Shown: positions 1-8,701, counted from the stretch's first letter. The stretch: DNA of 24,076 bases from JBCBRD01 sp039819785 (GCA_039819785.1 JBCBRH010000046.1:1-24076), one strand, 5' to 3'. Translations and numbers: made by a program. The notes: generated by a model from the letters alone, not told the origin.

Positions 1-1
1 A

Positions 2-2821
2 GCGCTGTCCTCAGTACAGGCGACATTGCCGGACAACGCGGTGCCGCAACTCGGACCCGATGCCACCGGCGTTGGCTGGGTCTACCAGTACGCCCTCGTT
101 GACCGGACCGGCAAACGTGACCTTGCCGACTTGCGCTCGTTGCAGGACTGGTTCTTGAAATTCGAACTTGCGACGGTGCCGGGTGTTTCGGAGGTCGCCT
201 CTGTGGGCGGTTTCGTCAAAGAGTACCAGGTTCTTGTCGATCCAAACCGGTTGCGTGCCTACGACATCCCACTATCGCGCATCAACGAAGCCGTGCGCGC
301 GGCGTCCAGCGAAGTCGGCGGCCGCGTCATTGAGCAGGCAGAGACAGAGCTGATCATTCGCTCGTCGGGCTACATCGAAAACCTGCAGCAGTTGCAAGAT
401 GTCGTCGTGTATTCGGCTGGAGGCACGCCTGTCCTGTTGTCGGACATCGCCAACGTGGTCGAGGGCCCGGAGTTGCGTCGCGGATTGGTCGAGCTCAATG
501 GCGAAGGCGAAGTCGTAAGTGGCATCGTTGTCATGCGCTCGGGCGAGAACGCCCTTTCCGTCATTAAAGGCGTGAAACGGAAACTCGCTGACCTCAAGCC
601 TGGCCTGCCGGACGGCGTGGAGATCGTTACCGTCTACGACCGTGCACCGTTGATCGAAGGGGCTGTCTCCTATCTCACACGCAAGCTGATCGAGGAAGGG
701 ATCGTCGTTGCACTCGTGTGCTTCGTCTTCCTTCTGCACGCGCGCTCAGCGTTGGTCGCCATCATCACCCTGCCGCTTGGCGTGCTTGCAGCGTTCGTGG
801 TCATGGCTGAACAGGGCATAACGGCGAACATCATGTCGCTTGGCGGCATCGCGATCGCCATTGGCGCCATGGTCGATGCCTCAATCGTCATGGTCGAGAA
901 CGCACACCGGAAGCTCTCGATGATGCCGGATTGGGCAACGCCTGAGGAGCGGCGCGAGGCGACCATATTGGCAGCAAAAGAAGTTGGCCCCGGACTTTTC
1001 TTTTCGCTCCTTATCATCACCGTGTCGTTCCTGCCCGTCTTCGCACTGACAGGTCAGAGCATTCGCCTGTTCGAACCGTTGGCCTACACCAAGACCTATG
1101 CGATGGGGTTCGCAGCCATCCTTTCGGTCACGCTTGTGCCGGTCCTGATGTTGTGGTTCGTGCGCGGGCGTCTCATGAAGGAGATGGAAAATCCGGTGAA
1201 CTGGCTGTTCGTCGCGGCCTACCGCCCAGTTTTGTCACTTGCCCTCCGAGCGCGCTGGCTCGTTCTCGCTCTCACGCTTGGCGCGCTCGCCTCGATCATC
1301 GTTCCGCTGACGCGAACAGGCAGCGAGTTCATGCCGGCACTCTATGAGGGTGAACTGCTTTACATGCCCACGACGTTGCCAGGTGTCTCGATCAGCAAGG
1401 CCCGGGAAGTGCTGGCACAGACCAACCGTTTGATCGGGACGGTACCGGAAGTCGAACGTGTTTTTGGAAAGGTCGGTCGCGCCGATACCGCCACCGATCC
1501 AGCGCCCATCTCAATGATCGAGACATGGGTCAAGCTGAAGCCGAAGGACCAATGGCGCACCGGTCTCACGCCAAGCGAACTGACCGCCGAACTCGACGCC
1601 CGCACCAAGCTTCCAGGCATCGTCAACTCGTGGGGCTATCCGATCAAGATCCGCATGGACATGATCTCGACGGGTATTCGCACACCCGTTGGCATCAAGA
1701 TATCCGGCAACGACTTATCGACCATTGAGCGTCTCGCACTCGCAGTTGAAGGCGCCGTGAAGGGCGTCGATGGCACAAGGTCGGCCTTCGCAGACCGGGT
1801 GCAAGGCGGCAAGTACATTGAGATCCGCCCCGACCGCCGCAAACTGGCGCGCCGAAACATCGATCTTGCGATTTTCCAGTCCGTCATCCAGACCGCACTC
1901 GGAGGAATGAAGCTTGCCGAAAGCGTACAAGGCCGCGAGCGTTACGATATTATCCTGCGCTACGACCGACCGTTCCGCGAGACGACCAACCAGCTCGCCG
2001 ACATTCTCGTCCCCACACCGCGCGGACAGCATATCCCGCTCGGTGAACTGGCCGAGATCGTCTACGTGGATGGCCCGCCGCTCGTCCGCTCTGAGAATGC
2101 ACGCTTGACTGGCTGGGTGTTCGTCGACATCGCCGACCGCGATATTGGCTCCTACGTCGAAGCGGCCCGCCAGCAAATCGCTGAAGGCGTCGACTTCCCA
2201 CCAGGTTACGCCATCGCGTTTTCCGGCCAGTTTGAGCAGATGCAAGAGGCCAGCGAGCGGCTTGCAATCGCAATCCCTGCAGTCATCGTGATTATCTTCG
2301 TTTTGCTGATGCTCCACTTCGGCAAGCTCGACCGCACGATGATGATCATGCTGTCCTTGCCGTTCGGGCTGATCGGCGGCCTATGGGCTGTCTATCTGGC
2401 CGGCTATAACATGTCGGTCGCTGTCGCTGTCGGGTTCATCGCGCTCGGCGGGATTGCAGTCGAGACGGCCGTTGTCATGTTGCTCTACATCGATCAGCAG
2501 GTCCGCGAAAATCCGCCAAGGTCGTTTGCTAGCCTAAGCGACGCTGTGATTGCGGGAGCAGCGATGCGGGTTCGGCCCAAGCTGATGACCGTGCTGACGA
2601 TCCTTGCTGGGCTCGCACCGATCTTTTTCACCGAGGGGCTTGGTTCTGATGTGATGCGCCGCATTGCGTTGCCGATGCTTGGCGGCATGGCCTCGACCAC
2701 CGTGCTCACATTGGTTGTCATCCCGGTCGTCTATCTGATCTGGGAGGGACGCCATTATCGCGCGGGCACCGATCAGCCTGGAGCAAAGCGGGACCAGCCT
2801 CTCCCGCAACCCGCCGAATGA
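2..2821 (+). CDS. cusA: CusA-type heavy-metal RND efflux pump, 5' end missing
   Basis: Inner-membrane proton-driven RND transporter of the heavy-metal efflux (HME) family, expected to export Cu(I)/Ag(I) in a CusCBA-type tripartite complex. The frame is open to the left edge; about 939 residues are visible against roughly 1040 for the family, so the first ~100 are outside the window. The TTG at 26 is not a real start. The visible protein begins in the porter domain (QLGPDATGVGWVY, RSLQDWFLK). The TM4 motif GAMVDASIVMVENAH at 842-906 carries the Asp and Glu used for proton relay in monovalent-metal HME pumps. A second porter/docking half and a second membrane bundle follow. Of the three E. coli CusA methionines, only the one in MDMISTGI is clearly kept. 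A cusF-like gene follows 48 bases downstream, which supports copper/silver as substrate. The family is certain; the exact metal is inferred. Confidence 0.93.
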   Translation, partial: ALSSVQATLPDNAVPQLGPDATGVGWVYQYALVDRTGKRDLADLRSLQDWFLKFELATVPGVSEVASVGGFVKEYQVLVDPNRLRAYDIPLSRINEAVRAASSEVGGRVIEQAETELIIRSSGYIENLQQLQDVVVYSAGGTPVLLSDIANVVEGPELRRGLVELNGEGEVVSGIVVMRSGENALSVIKGVKRKLADLKPGLPDGVEIVTVYDRAPLIEGAVSYLTRKLIEEGIVVALVCFVFLLHARSALVAIITLPLGVLAAFVVMAEQGITANIMSLGGIAIAIGAMVDASIVMVENAHRKLSMMPDWATPEERREATILAAKEVGPGLFFSLLIITVSFLPVFALTGQSIRLFEPLAYTKTYAMGFAAILSVTLVPVLMLWFVRGRLMKEMENPVNWLFVAAYRPVLSLALRARWLVLALTLGALASIIVPLTRTGSEFMPALYEGELLYMPTTLPGVSISKAREVLAQTNRLIGTVPEVERVFGKVGRADTATDPAPISMIETWVKLKPKDQWRTGLTPSELTAELDARTKLPGIVNSWGYPIKIRMDMISTGIRTPVGIKISGNDLSTIERLALAVEGAVKGVDGTRSAFADRVQGGKYIEIRPDRRKLARRNIDLAIFQSVIQTALGGMKLAESVQGRERYDIILRYDRPFRETTNQLADILVPTPRGQHIPLGELAEIVYVDGPPLVRSENARLTGWVFVDIADRDIGSYVEAARQQIAEGVDFPPGYAIAFSGQFEQMQEASERLAIAIPAVIVIIFVLLMLHFGKLDRTMMIMLSLPFGLIGGLWAVYLAGYNMSVAVAVGFIALGGIAVETAVVMLLYIDQQVRENPPRSFASLSDAVIAGAAMRVRPKLMTVLTILAGLAPIFFTEGLGSDVMRRIALPMLGGMASTTVLTLVVIPVVYLIWEGRHYRAGTDQPGAKRDQPLPQPAE

Positions 2822-2869
2822 ACTTCCCTCCGGTACAACTGGCATCAAAGCAAGAAGGAACGACAGATT

Positions 2870-3268
2870 ATGAATACGTCACATATCGCCGCTACGCTAT
2901 GCGCTTTGACCTTGGCTGGGACACCGGTCCTCGCGGAAGAAAAGATGGACCACTCGGGTCACGGCAAAATGGAGCATGGCGGGCATCAAGATCACAGCGG
3001 CCACGGCGAAATGAAAGCCGTTGACGTGAAGCCCGGTACCGAGGCTGCCGGCGTTGCCGTGATCAATACGGTAGATGCGGAAAAGGGCATGGTGAACCTG
3101 ACCCACGAGCCGATGCCAAAACTGGGTTGGCCGACTATGACGATGGACCTGCCGGTTACGCGCCGTGTTGACCTGTCCGATGTGAAGCCCGGCGACAAGG
3201 TTGATTTCACGCTGAAGCTCGGCCGTGACAAGCAATACCGCGTCACCGACATGGCACCATCGAAGTAG
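2870..3268 (+). CDS. cusF: CusF-like periplasmic copper chaperone
   Basis: Small secreted Cu(I)/Ag(I)-binding protein that hands metal to the Cus efflux complex in the periplasm; 132 residues. A signal peptide spans about residues 1-22 (hydrophobic stretch, cleavage after VLA). Then comes a His/Met-rich linker (DHSGHGKMEHGGH and a near repeat), and a CusF OB-fold domain from about residue 48. The CusF metal site is visible as HEPMPKLGWPTMTM, giving the His, the cation-pi Trp and both Met ligands. The start is ATG with AAGGA ten bases upstream (2855-2859). It lies directly after cusA on the same strand, so one transcription unit is likely. The His/Met-rich linker is additional to the core E. 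coli CusF and may add metal capacity; that is inference. Confidence 0.92.
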   Translation: MNTSHIAATLCALTLAGTPVLAEEKMDHSGHGKMEHGGHQDHSGHGEMKAVDVKPGTEAAGVAVINTVDAEKGMVNLTHEPMPKLGWPTMTMDLPVTRRVDLSDVKPGDKVDFTLKLGRDKQYRVTDMAPSK

Positions 3269-3537
3269 GCCTGGATTGCAGATGGTGGCCAGGTTCAACT
3301 GAAGTCCGTTTTTGGGCTCACTTCAACGGTTTGTCGCAGCGAAGCGCCATTTCCGGTGCTGATGCCATCGCGCAGCCGTTCCCGGTTCGTTTCGAAGACG
3401 GAAGCCCTGAGAGATGAAGTGTGGCCGTGCGTCGGGAGGCCTCGAAGCCCGCCTTGACCCGAAGCCGTCCTGAGCAGTTGCAGCGTCGTCGCTTCACGCG
3501 ATGCCGGCAATATTCAGTGACCAGACTTCGCAAATGA
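3269..3537. other. Gene-poor stretch after cusF
   Basis: I see no credible gene here. Short open frames on the minus strand (for example 3318-3554) have no signal peptide, ribosome binding site or recognisable motif, and are Arg/Cys/Ser-rich as expected for chance frames in GC-rich DNA. No hairpin followed by a T-tract marks the end of the cusAF transcript. Confidence 0.5.
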
Positions 3538-3804
3538 TCAGGTTTACCAGTCATTTTGGACGCTTACCCCTGACACGATCGCTCAGTCACCATCACGACC
3601 TGAGGCCGTATATCCATTGGCAAGCGCAAGATCTACGTAAGCCGGGTCTTCGCCGGACAAAGCGTCAGAGCAAAGAAAGTCGCCGACCGCATCTGGCTCG
3701 TCAGCTTCATGAACTGCGACTTGAGAGTCTTTGACGACGAAACCTGTCGCCTCGAACCGGCTGCAAACCCATTCCAGGTCCGCAACGTGTTACCCATGTG
3801 CCCG
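3538..3804 (+). pseudogene. Decayed transposase C-terminus (IS481-like remnant)
   Basis: Read in one frame, this stretch gives a series of motifs I recognise from the C-terminal end of IS481-type DDE transposases: GLP...YP, HDRSVTIT, GRISIGKRKIYVSRVFAGQ, IWLVSFMNCDL, FDDETCRLEP, NPF, VLPM. The frame is interrupted by TGA at 3571-3573, where the family usually has an aromatic residue in YPFHD, and again by TGA at 3601-3603, where TGC (Cys of CGR) would be expected. The catalytic core is absent upstream, and I could not find terminal inverted repeats. It is therefore a non-functional fragment. The family assignment rests on remembered motif similarity, so the exact IS family is less certain than the fact of decay. 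Confidence 0.7.
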
Positions 3805-3960
3805 GAACGGCCCCCAAAAAAGCATTGGCGGTGGAGGCAATCACCTGCGAGGAGAAAGTTCGAACCTTCTTCGGCAGCCCGCAGGGCTCGGGAGCAACTG
3901 CGACCCCGCGCCTTGCGCCGCCCCGTCCGGAGCGCGACGAGCGCGTGAGGACACATGAAT

Positions 3961-4050
<90 letters not shown>

Positions 4051-4496
4051 TGGTCGTCATGTACTCGTCGTCATTTTCGATGTCGGAGCTGACCACTGGG
4101 CGGCACGCAATCGATGCTGCATGCATGTGCCAGGGCCGACGCGCCGTGAGCGGCGAAAACGCGAGCCGCTGTCGTACGCCAGACTGACACGTCGATGCAA
4201 GTGCAGAAGTCAAAGCCCGGCATCCCGACCGCAGGCGTGCTTGGAGGTCAGCGAGGCCAGGCGGATGCTCCGTAGACAGCGTTAATCAACCCTTAAATTC
4301 TGGAAGCCATAGTCGGCCCACGTTGCGTCACGGCCACACCGCAGCTTTGGTCACAACTCAGTCCGATTGCCAGATTAATCGACTGATGTGCCGCGGCAGC
4401 ACAGGCGTTTTGCGCGCTTAGGGGGCAATTGGGACGTATTCTGGGGTTGGCTTCGTGCGCCATGCACGACCATCGGGGGTTTTTGCGTTGGGTATC
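4051..4496. other. Intergenic region between tRNA-Ser and rlpA
   Basis: About 450 bases containing the divergent control region for the minus-strand tRNA and plus-strand rlpA. I see no coding frame with a ribosome binding site. A 143-residue frame beginning at 4388 overlaps rlpA in another frame and is Arg/Cys/Trp-rich, so I treat it as a shadow. The only clear sequence signal is the TTAA-N7-TTAA box listed separately. Confidence 0.55.
4282..4296 (+). promoter_or_regulatory. Candidate CtrA box upstream of rlpA
   Basis: TTAA-TCAACCC-TTAA is an exact match to the TTAA-N7-TTAA consensus of CtrA, the alphaproteobacterial cell-cycle response regulator. A -10-like CATAGT lies at 4308-4313, so the box would sit over the -35 region, as in CtrA-activated promoters. 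The site is about 200 bases before the rlpA start, which would imply a long leader. The match is seen directly; CtrA control is inferred. Confidence 0.45.
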
Positions 4497-5231
4497 ATGA
4501 AAAAATGGGCAGCGTTATGCCCTGTCTGGCTTGGAAACGGTCGCAAAGATGGGGCTGTGAAACTGCAAGCCGACGTCGGCGTCACATGGGTTTTGGCTGT
4601 GGCGGGGATTGCGGCTGTCGCCCTCGCAGGATGCGCCGGATCGTCCAGCCCAACGGACATTCCACCCTCCGGGCTGTGGTCGACATCTGTCAGCGCATCC
4701 ACCAACAACCAGCAATCAGGCGCAACGAACCCGGCTTGGACGGCCCAGGGTCAGCGGTCCGTGACCGCGTCGCGCGCACGCCAGTCGTCGAAGCTCCACA
4801 AGGGTGGCGGACATTATAAGATTGGTCGCCCGTACAAAATCCTTGGGAAATGGTACACGCCCAAGGTCGACAAAACCTATGACCGGACCGGCATGGCATC
4901 TTGGTACGGTCCGGGTTTCCACAGTAAAAAGACGGCCAATGGTGAGATATTCGACCAAGCCGCTCTGACGGCTGCGCATCCAACCCTGCCTTTGCCATCC
5001 TACGCCTACGTCACCAACCTTGAAAATGGCCGCACCGTTCTTGTGCGGATCAACGACCGTGGCCCCTATACGCGCAACCGGATCATCGACGTTTCAAAGC
5101 GCGTCTCAAAAGAACTGGGCTTCCATAAGCAAGGTGTCGCGAAGGTCCGAGTGAAGTATGCAGGCCGCGCACCGCTGAACGGCGATGATTCGCGCGAGCG
5201 GACGCACTTGGCCGCGAACACACGCCGCTAA
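4497..5231 (+). CDS. rlpA: RlpA family septal lytic transglycosylase-like lipoprotein
   Basis: Envelope lipoprotein with a double-psi beta-barrel domain; P. aeruginosa RlpA cleaves denuded peptidoglycan glycan strands at the septum. From the ATG the protein is 244 residues. A hydrophobic segment ends in the lipobox LAGC (Cys about residue 46). A Ser/Thr/Asn-rich linker follows, and then the RlpA domain: GMASWYGPGFHSKKTANGE, YAYVTNL, VRINDRGPYTRNRIIDVSK. The Glu of ANGE and Asp of NDRGP correspond to residues needed for activity in P. aeruginosa. There is no C-terminal SPOR domain, so septal targeting must differ from E. coli RlpA. The start is uncertain: GTG at 4455 and GTG at 4557 are in frame, and the latter would give a more compact signal peptide. 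It precedes a D,D-carboxypeptidase gene. Confidence 0.92.
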   Translation: MKKWAALCPVWLGNGRKDGAVKLQADVGVTWVLAVAGIAAVALAGCAGSSSPTDIPPSGLWSTSVSASTNNQQSGATNPAWTAQGQRSVTASRARQSSKLHKGGGHYKIGRPYKILGKWYTPKVDKTYDRTGMASWYGPGFHSKKTANGEIFDQAALTAAHPTLPLPSYAYVTNLENGRTVLVRINDRGPYTRNRIIDVSKRVSKELGFHKQGVAKVRVKYAGRAPLNGDDSRERTHLAANTRR

Positions 5232-5305
5232 TCGCCTGCAGCAGCCCAAATAACCAAGTAGTTTTCAAGGTAACGGAGTTGTTTTTGAGGAAACGGCGGC
5301 CTTTG

Positions 5306-5334
5306 TTGACCCTGCGAACTCCACGACTGATAAC
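5306..5334 (+). promoter_or_regulatory. Candidate sigma-70 promoter for the D,D-carboxypeptidase gene
   Basis: TTGACC (-35, 5306-5311) and GATAAC (-10, 5329-5334) are separated by 17 bases and lie about 55 bases before the ATG at 5389. The elements match consensus at 5/6 and 4/6. This would let the carboxypeptidase gene be transcribed separately from rlpA. Prediction by eye only. Confidence 0.4.
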
Positions 5335-5388
5335 AGCATTCAGGGATTGACCACGACCGACGTCGCGCTGCAGGGGGAGCGAAACAAC

Positions 5389-6732
5389 ATGAACACTTCT
5401 GGGTTCGCTCCAGGGTCACAGGCTGAGCAATTGGCATCATCGGCGACGTGTGCATCACCGTCCGGGTCATCACGATCTTCAGGCACAAAACCCAAGTCGC
5501 GAGATGGGTGGTCGCCAGCGCAGACCAGTGCCGTCGTCACACTTGTGCTTGGCTTGCTTCTCACGACAATCGCGCCTGCCTGGGCCCAGACGAAACCCTT
5601 CATCACCAAGGCGCCGTACGCGATCCTGATCGACGATGCGACAGGTGCCATCCTGTTTCAGAAAGAGGCTGATACGCTCACACCGCCCGCCAGCATGAGC
5701 AAACTGATGACATTGGCCGTCATGTTCCGCGCCCTGCGCGAGGGCACCCTGAAAATGGACGATACGTTCCCGGTCAGCGAGAATGCCTGGCGCAATGGCG
5801 GAGCCCCGTCTGGAACATCAGCCATGTTCGCAGGCCTCGGTGAGCGCATTTCAGTCGAGGATCTCATCAAGGGCATCGCCATTCAATCGGGCAATGATGC
5901 CTGCATGATTGTTGCTGAAGGGATGGCTGGGTCACAGGAGGCCTTCGCCAAGCGCATGATCAAAGAGGCTCGCGAAATTGGGCTCGAACGGTCAACCTTT
6001 GGCAACGCGACCGGCCTGCCGCATCCCGACCAGCTCATGTCGGCGCGTGAGATCGCGATGCTCTCACGCCATCTGATCAAGACGTATCCCGAGTACTACC
6101 CCTACTTTGGAAAGCGTAAATTCCCTTATCAACCACCCCGTCGAAACCGCCCATATGCGTTTTACAATCGCAACCCACTGCTTTCCATGAACATCGGTGC
6201 GGATGGTTTGAAAACCGGTCATCTCAGTGCATCTGGATATGGGTTGGCCGGATCGACCGTTCAGAATGGCCAACGTTTGATCGTGGTCGTCAATGGTCTG
6301 AAGAGTGCCCGTGAACGCAGAGACGAGGCCGCCAAGCTGATTGCATGGGGCTACAAAGCATTCGACACCTACAAGGTGTTCGAAGCGAGCGACACGGTTG
6401 GACAGGCGCGCGTCTGGGGCGGTGAACAGTTTTACGTTCCACTGCGCGGCGACGGTGACGTTAGCGTTTTGTTGCCAAAGGGAACGGAAGCCAAGCGCGT
6501 CTCGTTCGAGGTCGTCTATGATGGCCCCCTCAAAGCCCCTATCAAGGAAGGGGATCAGGTCGCAAGGCTCCGGGTCACGACGGGGAACAATTCCGTCAAC
6601 AGTGTACCCCTTTATGCGGCGGCCGAAGTGCCCCAGGGCAGCATCGTGCGCCGTGGGGTCGATTCCATCGCCGTACTGACATTGCGCTGGCTGGGTGATA
6701 AGGCCTCAGGGATTATCGAAAGCGTGCTGTAA
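5389..6732 (+). CDS. D-alanyl-D-alanine carboxypeptidase (PBP5/6 type)
   Basis: Low-molecular-weight penicillin-binding protein that removes the terminal D-Ala from peptidoglycan pentapeptides in the periplasm; 447 residues from this ATG. All three active-site motifs of the S11 family are present: SMSK (102-105), SGN (167-169) and KTG (275-277). A C-terminal beta-rich PBP5_C domain follows (about 340-440), and the last ~20 residues form a likely amphipathic membrane anchor. A hydrophobic export segment lies at about 46-66, ending in APAWA, with cleavage before QTKPF. It is preceded by an unusually long polar N-terminus of about 40 residues. I chose ATG 5389 because GGGGGAG lies nine bases upstream (5373-5379); an in-frame TTG at 5347 lacks this. 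It could be called dacC, dacF or dacA, so I leave the symbol open. Confidence 0.93.
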   Translation: MNTSGFAPGSQAEQLASSATCASPSGSSRSSGTKPKSRDGWSPAQTSAVVTLVLGLLLTTIAPAWAQTKPFITKAPYAILIDDATGAILFQKEADTLTPPASMSKLMTLAVMFRALREGTLKMDDTFPVSENAWRNGGAPSGTSAMFAGLGERISVEDLIKGIAIQSGNDACMIVAEGMAGSQEAFAKRMIKEAREIGLERSTFGNATGLPHPDQLMSAREIAMLSRHLIKTYPEYYPYFGKRKFPYQPPRRNRPYAFYNRNPLLSMNIGADGLKTGHLSASGYGLAGSTVQNGQRLIVVVNGLKSARERRDEAAKLIAWGYKAFDTYKVFEASDTVGQARVWGGEQFYVPLRGDGDVSVLLPKGTEAKRVSFEVVYDGPLKAPIKEGDQVARLRVTTGNNSVNSVPLYAAAEVPQGSIVRRGVDSIAVLTLRWLGDKASGIIESVL

Positions 6733-6797
6733 TAGGCGTCTCCCATTGAGATCGCCGCGTGAGGGCACGAAGGCTTATCTCGTGGAGTTCACACAGC

Positions 6798-7421
6798 ATG
6801 GCGCCGGGTCGGCTCATCACACTCGAAGGCGGTGAAGGCACCGGCAAGTCAACCCAGACCCAACTGCTGCGCGACGCACTCGCCAAGCACGATATCTCCA
6901 GCATCCTGACGCGCGAACCCGGCGGTCCAGAGCTGTCTGAGCGTATCCGTGATTTGATCCTGTCAGCACGCCCAAAAGAACCAAAGGCAGAGTTCTTGTT
7001 GTTCGCTGCCGCACGGGCCGAACACATCACCGCCGTCATCCAACCCGCATTGGATCAGGGTGATTGGGTGATCTGTGACCGCTATATCGATTCCACGCGT
7101 GTTTACCAAGGCGACATCGAGGGCATTAATCCAGACTTGATCATGGCGATCGAACAATTCTGCGTCGCACCTGTCCTGCCGGATCTGACAGTCATTCTCG
7201 ATTTGCCCGTAGAGGTCTCCGCCGCACGTGTTTCGTCCCGCGGCGAACTTACCCGCTTTGATGATGTGGGGCTTGCCCGTCACGAAGCCATCCGGCAGGG
7301 GTTCTTACGCATTGCCGAGCGCGAGCCCGAGCGCTGTGTAGTCATCAACGCCGCTCATCAGCCAGATGAAGTCGGCGCTCAGCTATTGGATGCTGTCCGC
7401 CAGCGTCTGATGAAGATATAA
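6798..7421 (+). CDS. tmk: Thymidylate kinase
   Basis: Cytosolic dTMP kinase that makes dTDP for DNA synthesis; 207 residues, the usual length. The P-loop GGEGTGKST is at 11-19, REPGG at 39-43, the substrate-binding DRY at 94-96 followed by STRVYQG, and a LID-like segment near 147-160 (SSRGELTRFDD). Start: ATG 6798 with GGAG ten bases upstream (6784-6787). An in-frame GTG at 6759 would add 13 residues ahead of the conserved beta strand and is less likely. The gene is followed by holB, the usual alphaproteobacterial neighbour, with a gap of 113 bases. Confidence 0.96.
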   Translation: MAPGRLITLEGGEGTGKSTQTQLLRDALAKHDISSILTREPGGPELSERIRDLILSARPKEPKAEFLLFAAARAEHITAVIQPALDQGDWVICDRYIDSTRVYQGDIEGINPDLIMAIEQFCVAPVLPDLTVILDLPVEVSAARVSSRGELTRFDDVGLARHEAIRQGFLRIAEREPERCVVINAAHQPDEVGAQLLDAVRQRLMKI

Positions 7422-7534
7422 ACGCAGTTTTTGGGGCCCCAGTCTTTGCCGTCCCAAGCCTTGAAACTCACGCAGGTCTCGGCAGGCCATATCCGCTTAT
7501 GACAAACGAACACAATTAATCAGGATGGTAACGC

Positions 7535-8701
7535 GTGGCGCGCCGTATTCAAGAACGCGAAATCGAGGTTTATCCCGAGGCCGACAGCCTCGCTGGCTTC
7601 CCCCATCCGCGACATACCAGAGCCGTTTTCGGACACATGGATGAAGAGACCGCATTGCGCGATGCCTTCAGCGCTGGGCGCATGCACCACGCCTGGATTC
7701 TCGCCGGCGCATCCGGCATCGGCAAGGCAACCTTGGCCTATCGCCTCGCGCGATACATCCTGGCTGACCCATCGGAAATTTCCAGCGATGGCAGGCCACT
7801 CGATACAGAAGTTGAGTGCGCAACATCACGGCAGGTCGGCGCACTGTCTCATCCCCGCCTGATGCTCATTCGCAGGCCCTATGACATCAAAGCCAAACGG
7901 TTCACAGCCAGCATCCCGGTCGATGCCGTGCGTTCCGTAAAAGGGTTCTTGTCGTCGAGAGGAGAAGCAACCCATTGGCGTGTGGTGATCGTCGATACCG
8001 CAGATGAAATGAACGTCAACGCAGCCAACGCCCTCTTAAAATCTCTGGAAGAGCCCCCGCCTCGAACGGTCTTCCTGTTGCTGTCATCCGAGCCCGGCCG
8101 GCTCTTGAACACCATCAGATCGCGGTGTCGACGGCTTCAATTCTCAAGCCTGTCCAACGCTGACCTGAAGGCCGCCGTCGATCAGGCGCTCGCCGCGAGT
8201 GAAGACGCAACGTTGGATGACGCCAACTATGCCGAGCTTGCCCCGCTTGCGGCGGGCAGTGTGCGCCGCCTCTTGTCCCTGCACGCACTTAAAGGCGCAG
8301 AACTCGCCCAGGCTGTGCAGACCATTCTCGGACAACTCCCAGACGTTGATTGGAGCAAGGTGCACCGCATTTCAGATGAACTCGCACCAGTGGCCGCCGC
8401 CGAACGCTTTGAGGTCTTCTTTGACTTGCTTTTCCGGTCACTCCACGGCTGCGTCCGCACAGCCTCCGGCGCCCCGTTGGAGACCGGTGAGCCACCGAAC
8501 AAGGCGCTTAACCGACTATCTGTAACCATGGCCGGGACCACAGCCGGTTCTGGCGCGGACACGGGTAACTTGGCCAACTGGGCGGAGGCCTGGGACAGCA
8601 TCCAAAATGCCAAAAGCGAGACGCAAGCACTCAATCTGGACCGCAAATCGCTCATCCTGGAGACCGTTGGCCGCCTTGCGCAGACCGCCGGGGCACGGTA
8701 G
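7535..8701 (+). CDS. holB: DNA polymerase III subunit delta-prime
   Basis: Clamp-loader subunit that, with DnaX and HolA, loads the beta sliding clamp during replication; 388 residues. An AAA+ domain is visible: HHAWILAGASGIGKATLAYRLAR (Walker-A-like GASGIGKA at 58-65, with Ala in place of the usual Ser/Thr), a degenerate Walker B (VVIVDTADEM, 150-159), ANALLKSLEEPP, and the SRC motif of clamp loaders (IRSRCRRL, about 194-201). The four-Cys zinc module of E. coli delta-prime is not present (only one Cys lies in that region). The start is GTG 7535 with AGGATGG just upstream (7522-7528). It sits between tmk and metG on the same strand. Confidence 0.93.
   Translation: MARRIQEREIEVYPEADSLAGFPHPRHTRAVFGHMDEETALRDAFSAGRMHHAWILAGASGIGKATLAYRLARYILADPSEISSDGRPLDTEVECATSRQVGALSHPRLMLIRRPYDIKAKRFTASIPVDAVRSVKGFLSSRGEATHWRVVIVDTADEMNVNAANALLKSLEEPPPRTVFLLLSSEPGRLLNTIRSRCRRLQFSSLSNADLKAAVDQALAASEDATLDDANYAELAPLAAGSVRRLLSLHALKGAELAQAVQTILGQLPDVDWSKVHRISDELAPVAAAERFEVFFDLLFRSLHGCVRTASGAPLETGEPPNKALNRLSVTMAGTTAGSGADTGNLANWAEAWDSIQNAKSETQALNLDRKSLILETVGRLAQTAGAR

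Noticed and set aside
3318..3554. Minus-strand 78-residue frame rich in Arg, Cys and Ser beside the transposase fossil.
   Set aside because: No ribosome binding site, no motif, and it runs into the transposase remnant on the other strand; similar frames are often misannotated.
3816..3840. A run of six T on the minus strand downstream of tRNA-Ser, as a possible terminator.
   Set aside because: Only a 4-bp stem (ATTG/CAAT) precedes it, which is too weak, and it is about 140 bases from the tRNA end.
3845..3880. A palindromic segment containing GTTCGAAC, like a tRNA T-arm, downstream of tRNA-Ser.
   Set aside because: The stem does not pair as a T-arm and no acceptor or anticodon arm accompanies it, so I cannot support a tRNA relic or an attachment site.
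4388..4819. A 143-residue plus-strand frame overlapping the rlpA start.
   Set aside because: Arg/Cys/Trp-rich, no ribosome binding site, and in conflict with the clear RlpA lipobox frame.
7425..7445. Palindrome TGGGGCCCCA shortly after the tmk stop, as a possible terminator.
   Set aside because: There is no loop-sized spacer and no T-tract after it on the plus strand; the T-run precedes it instead.
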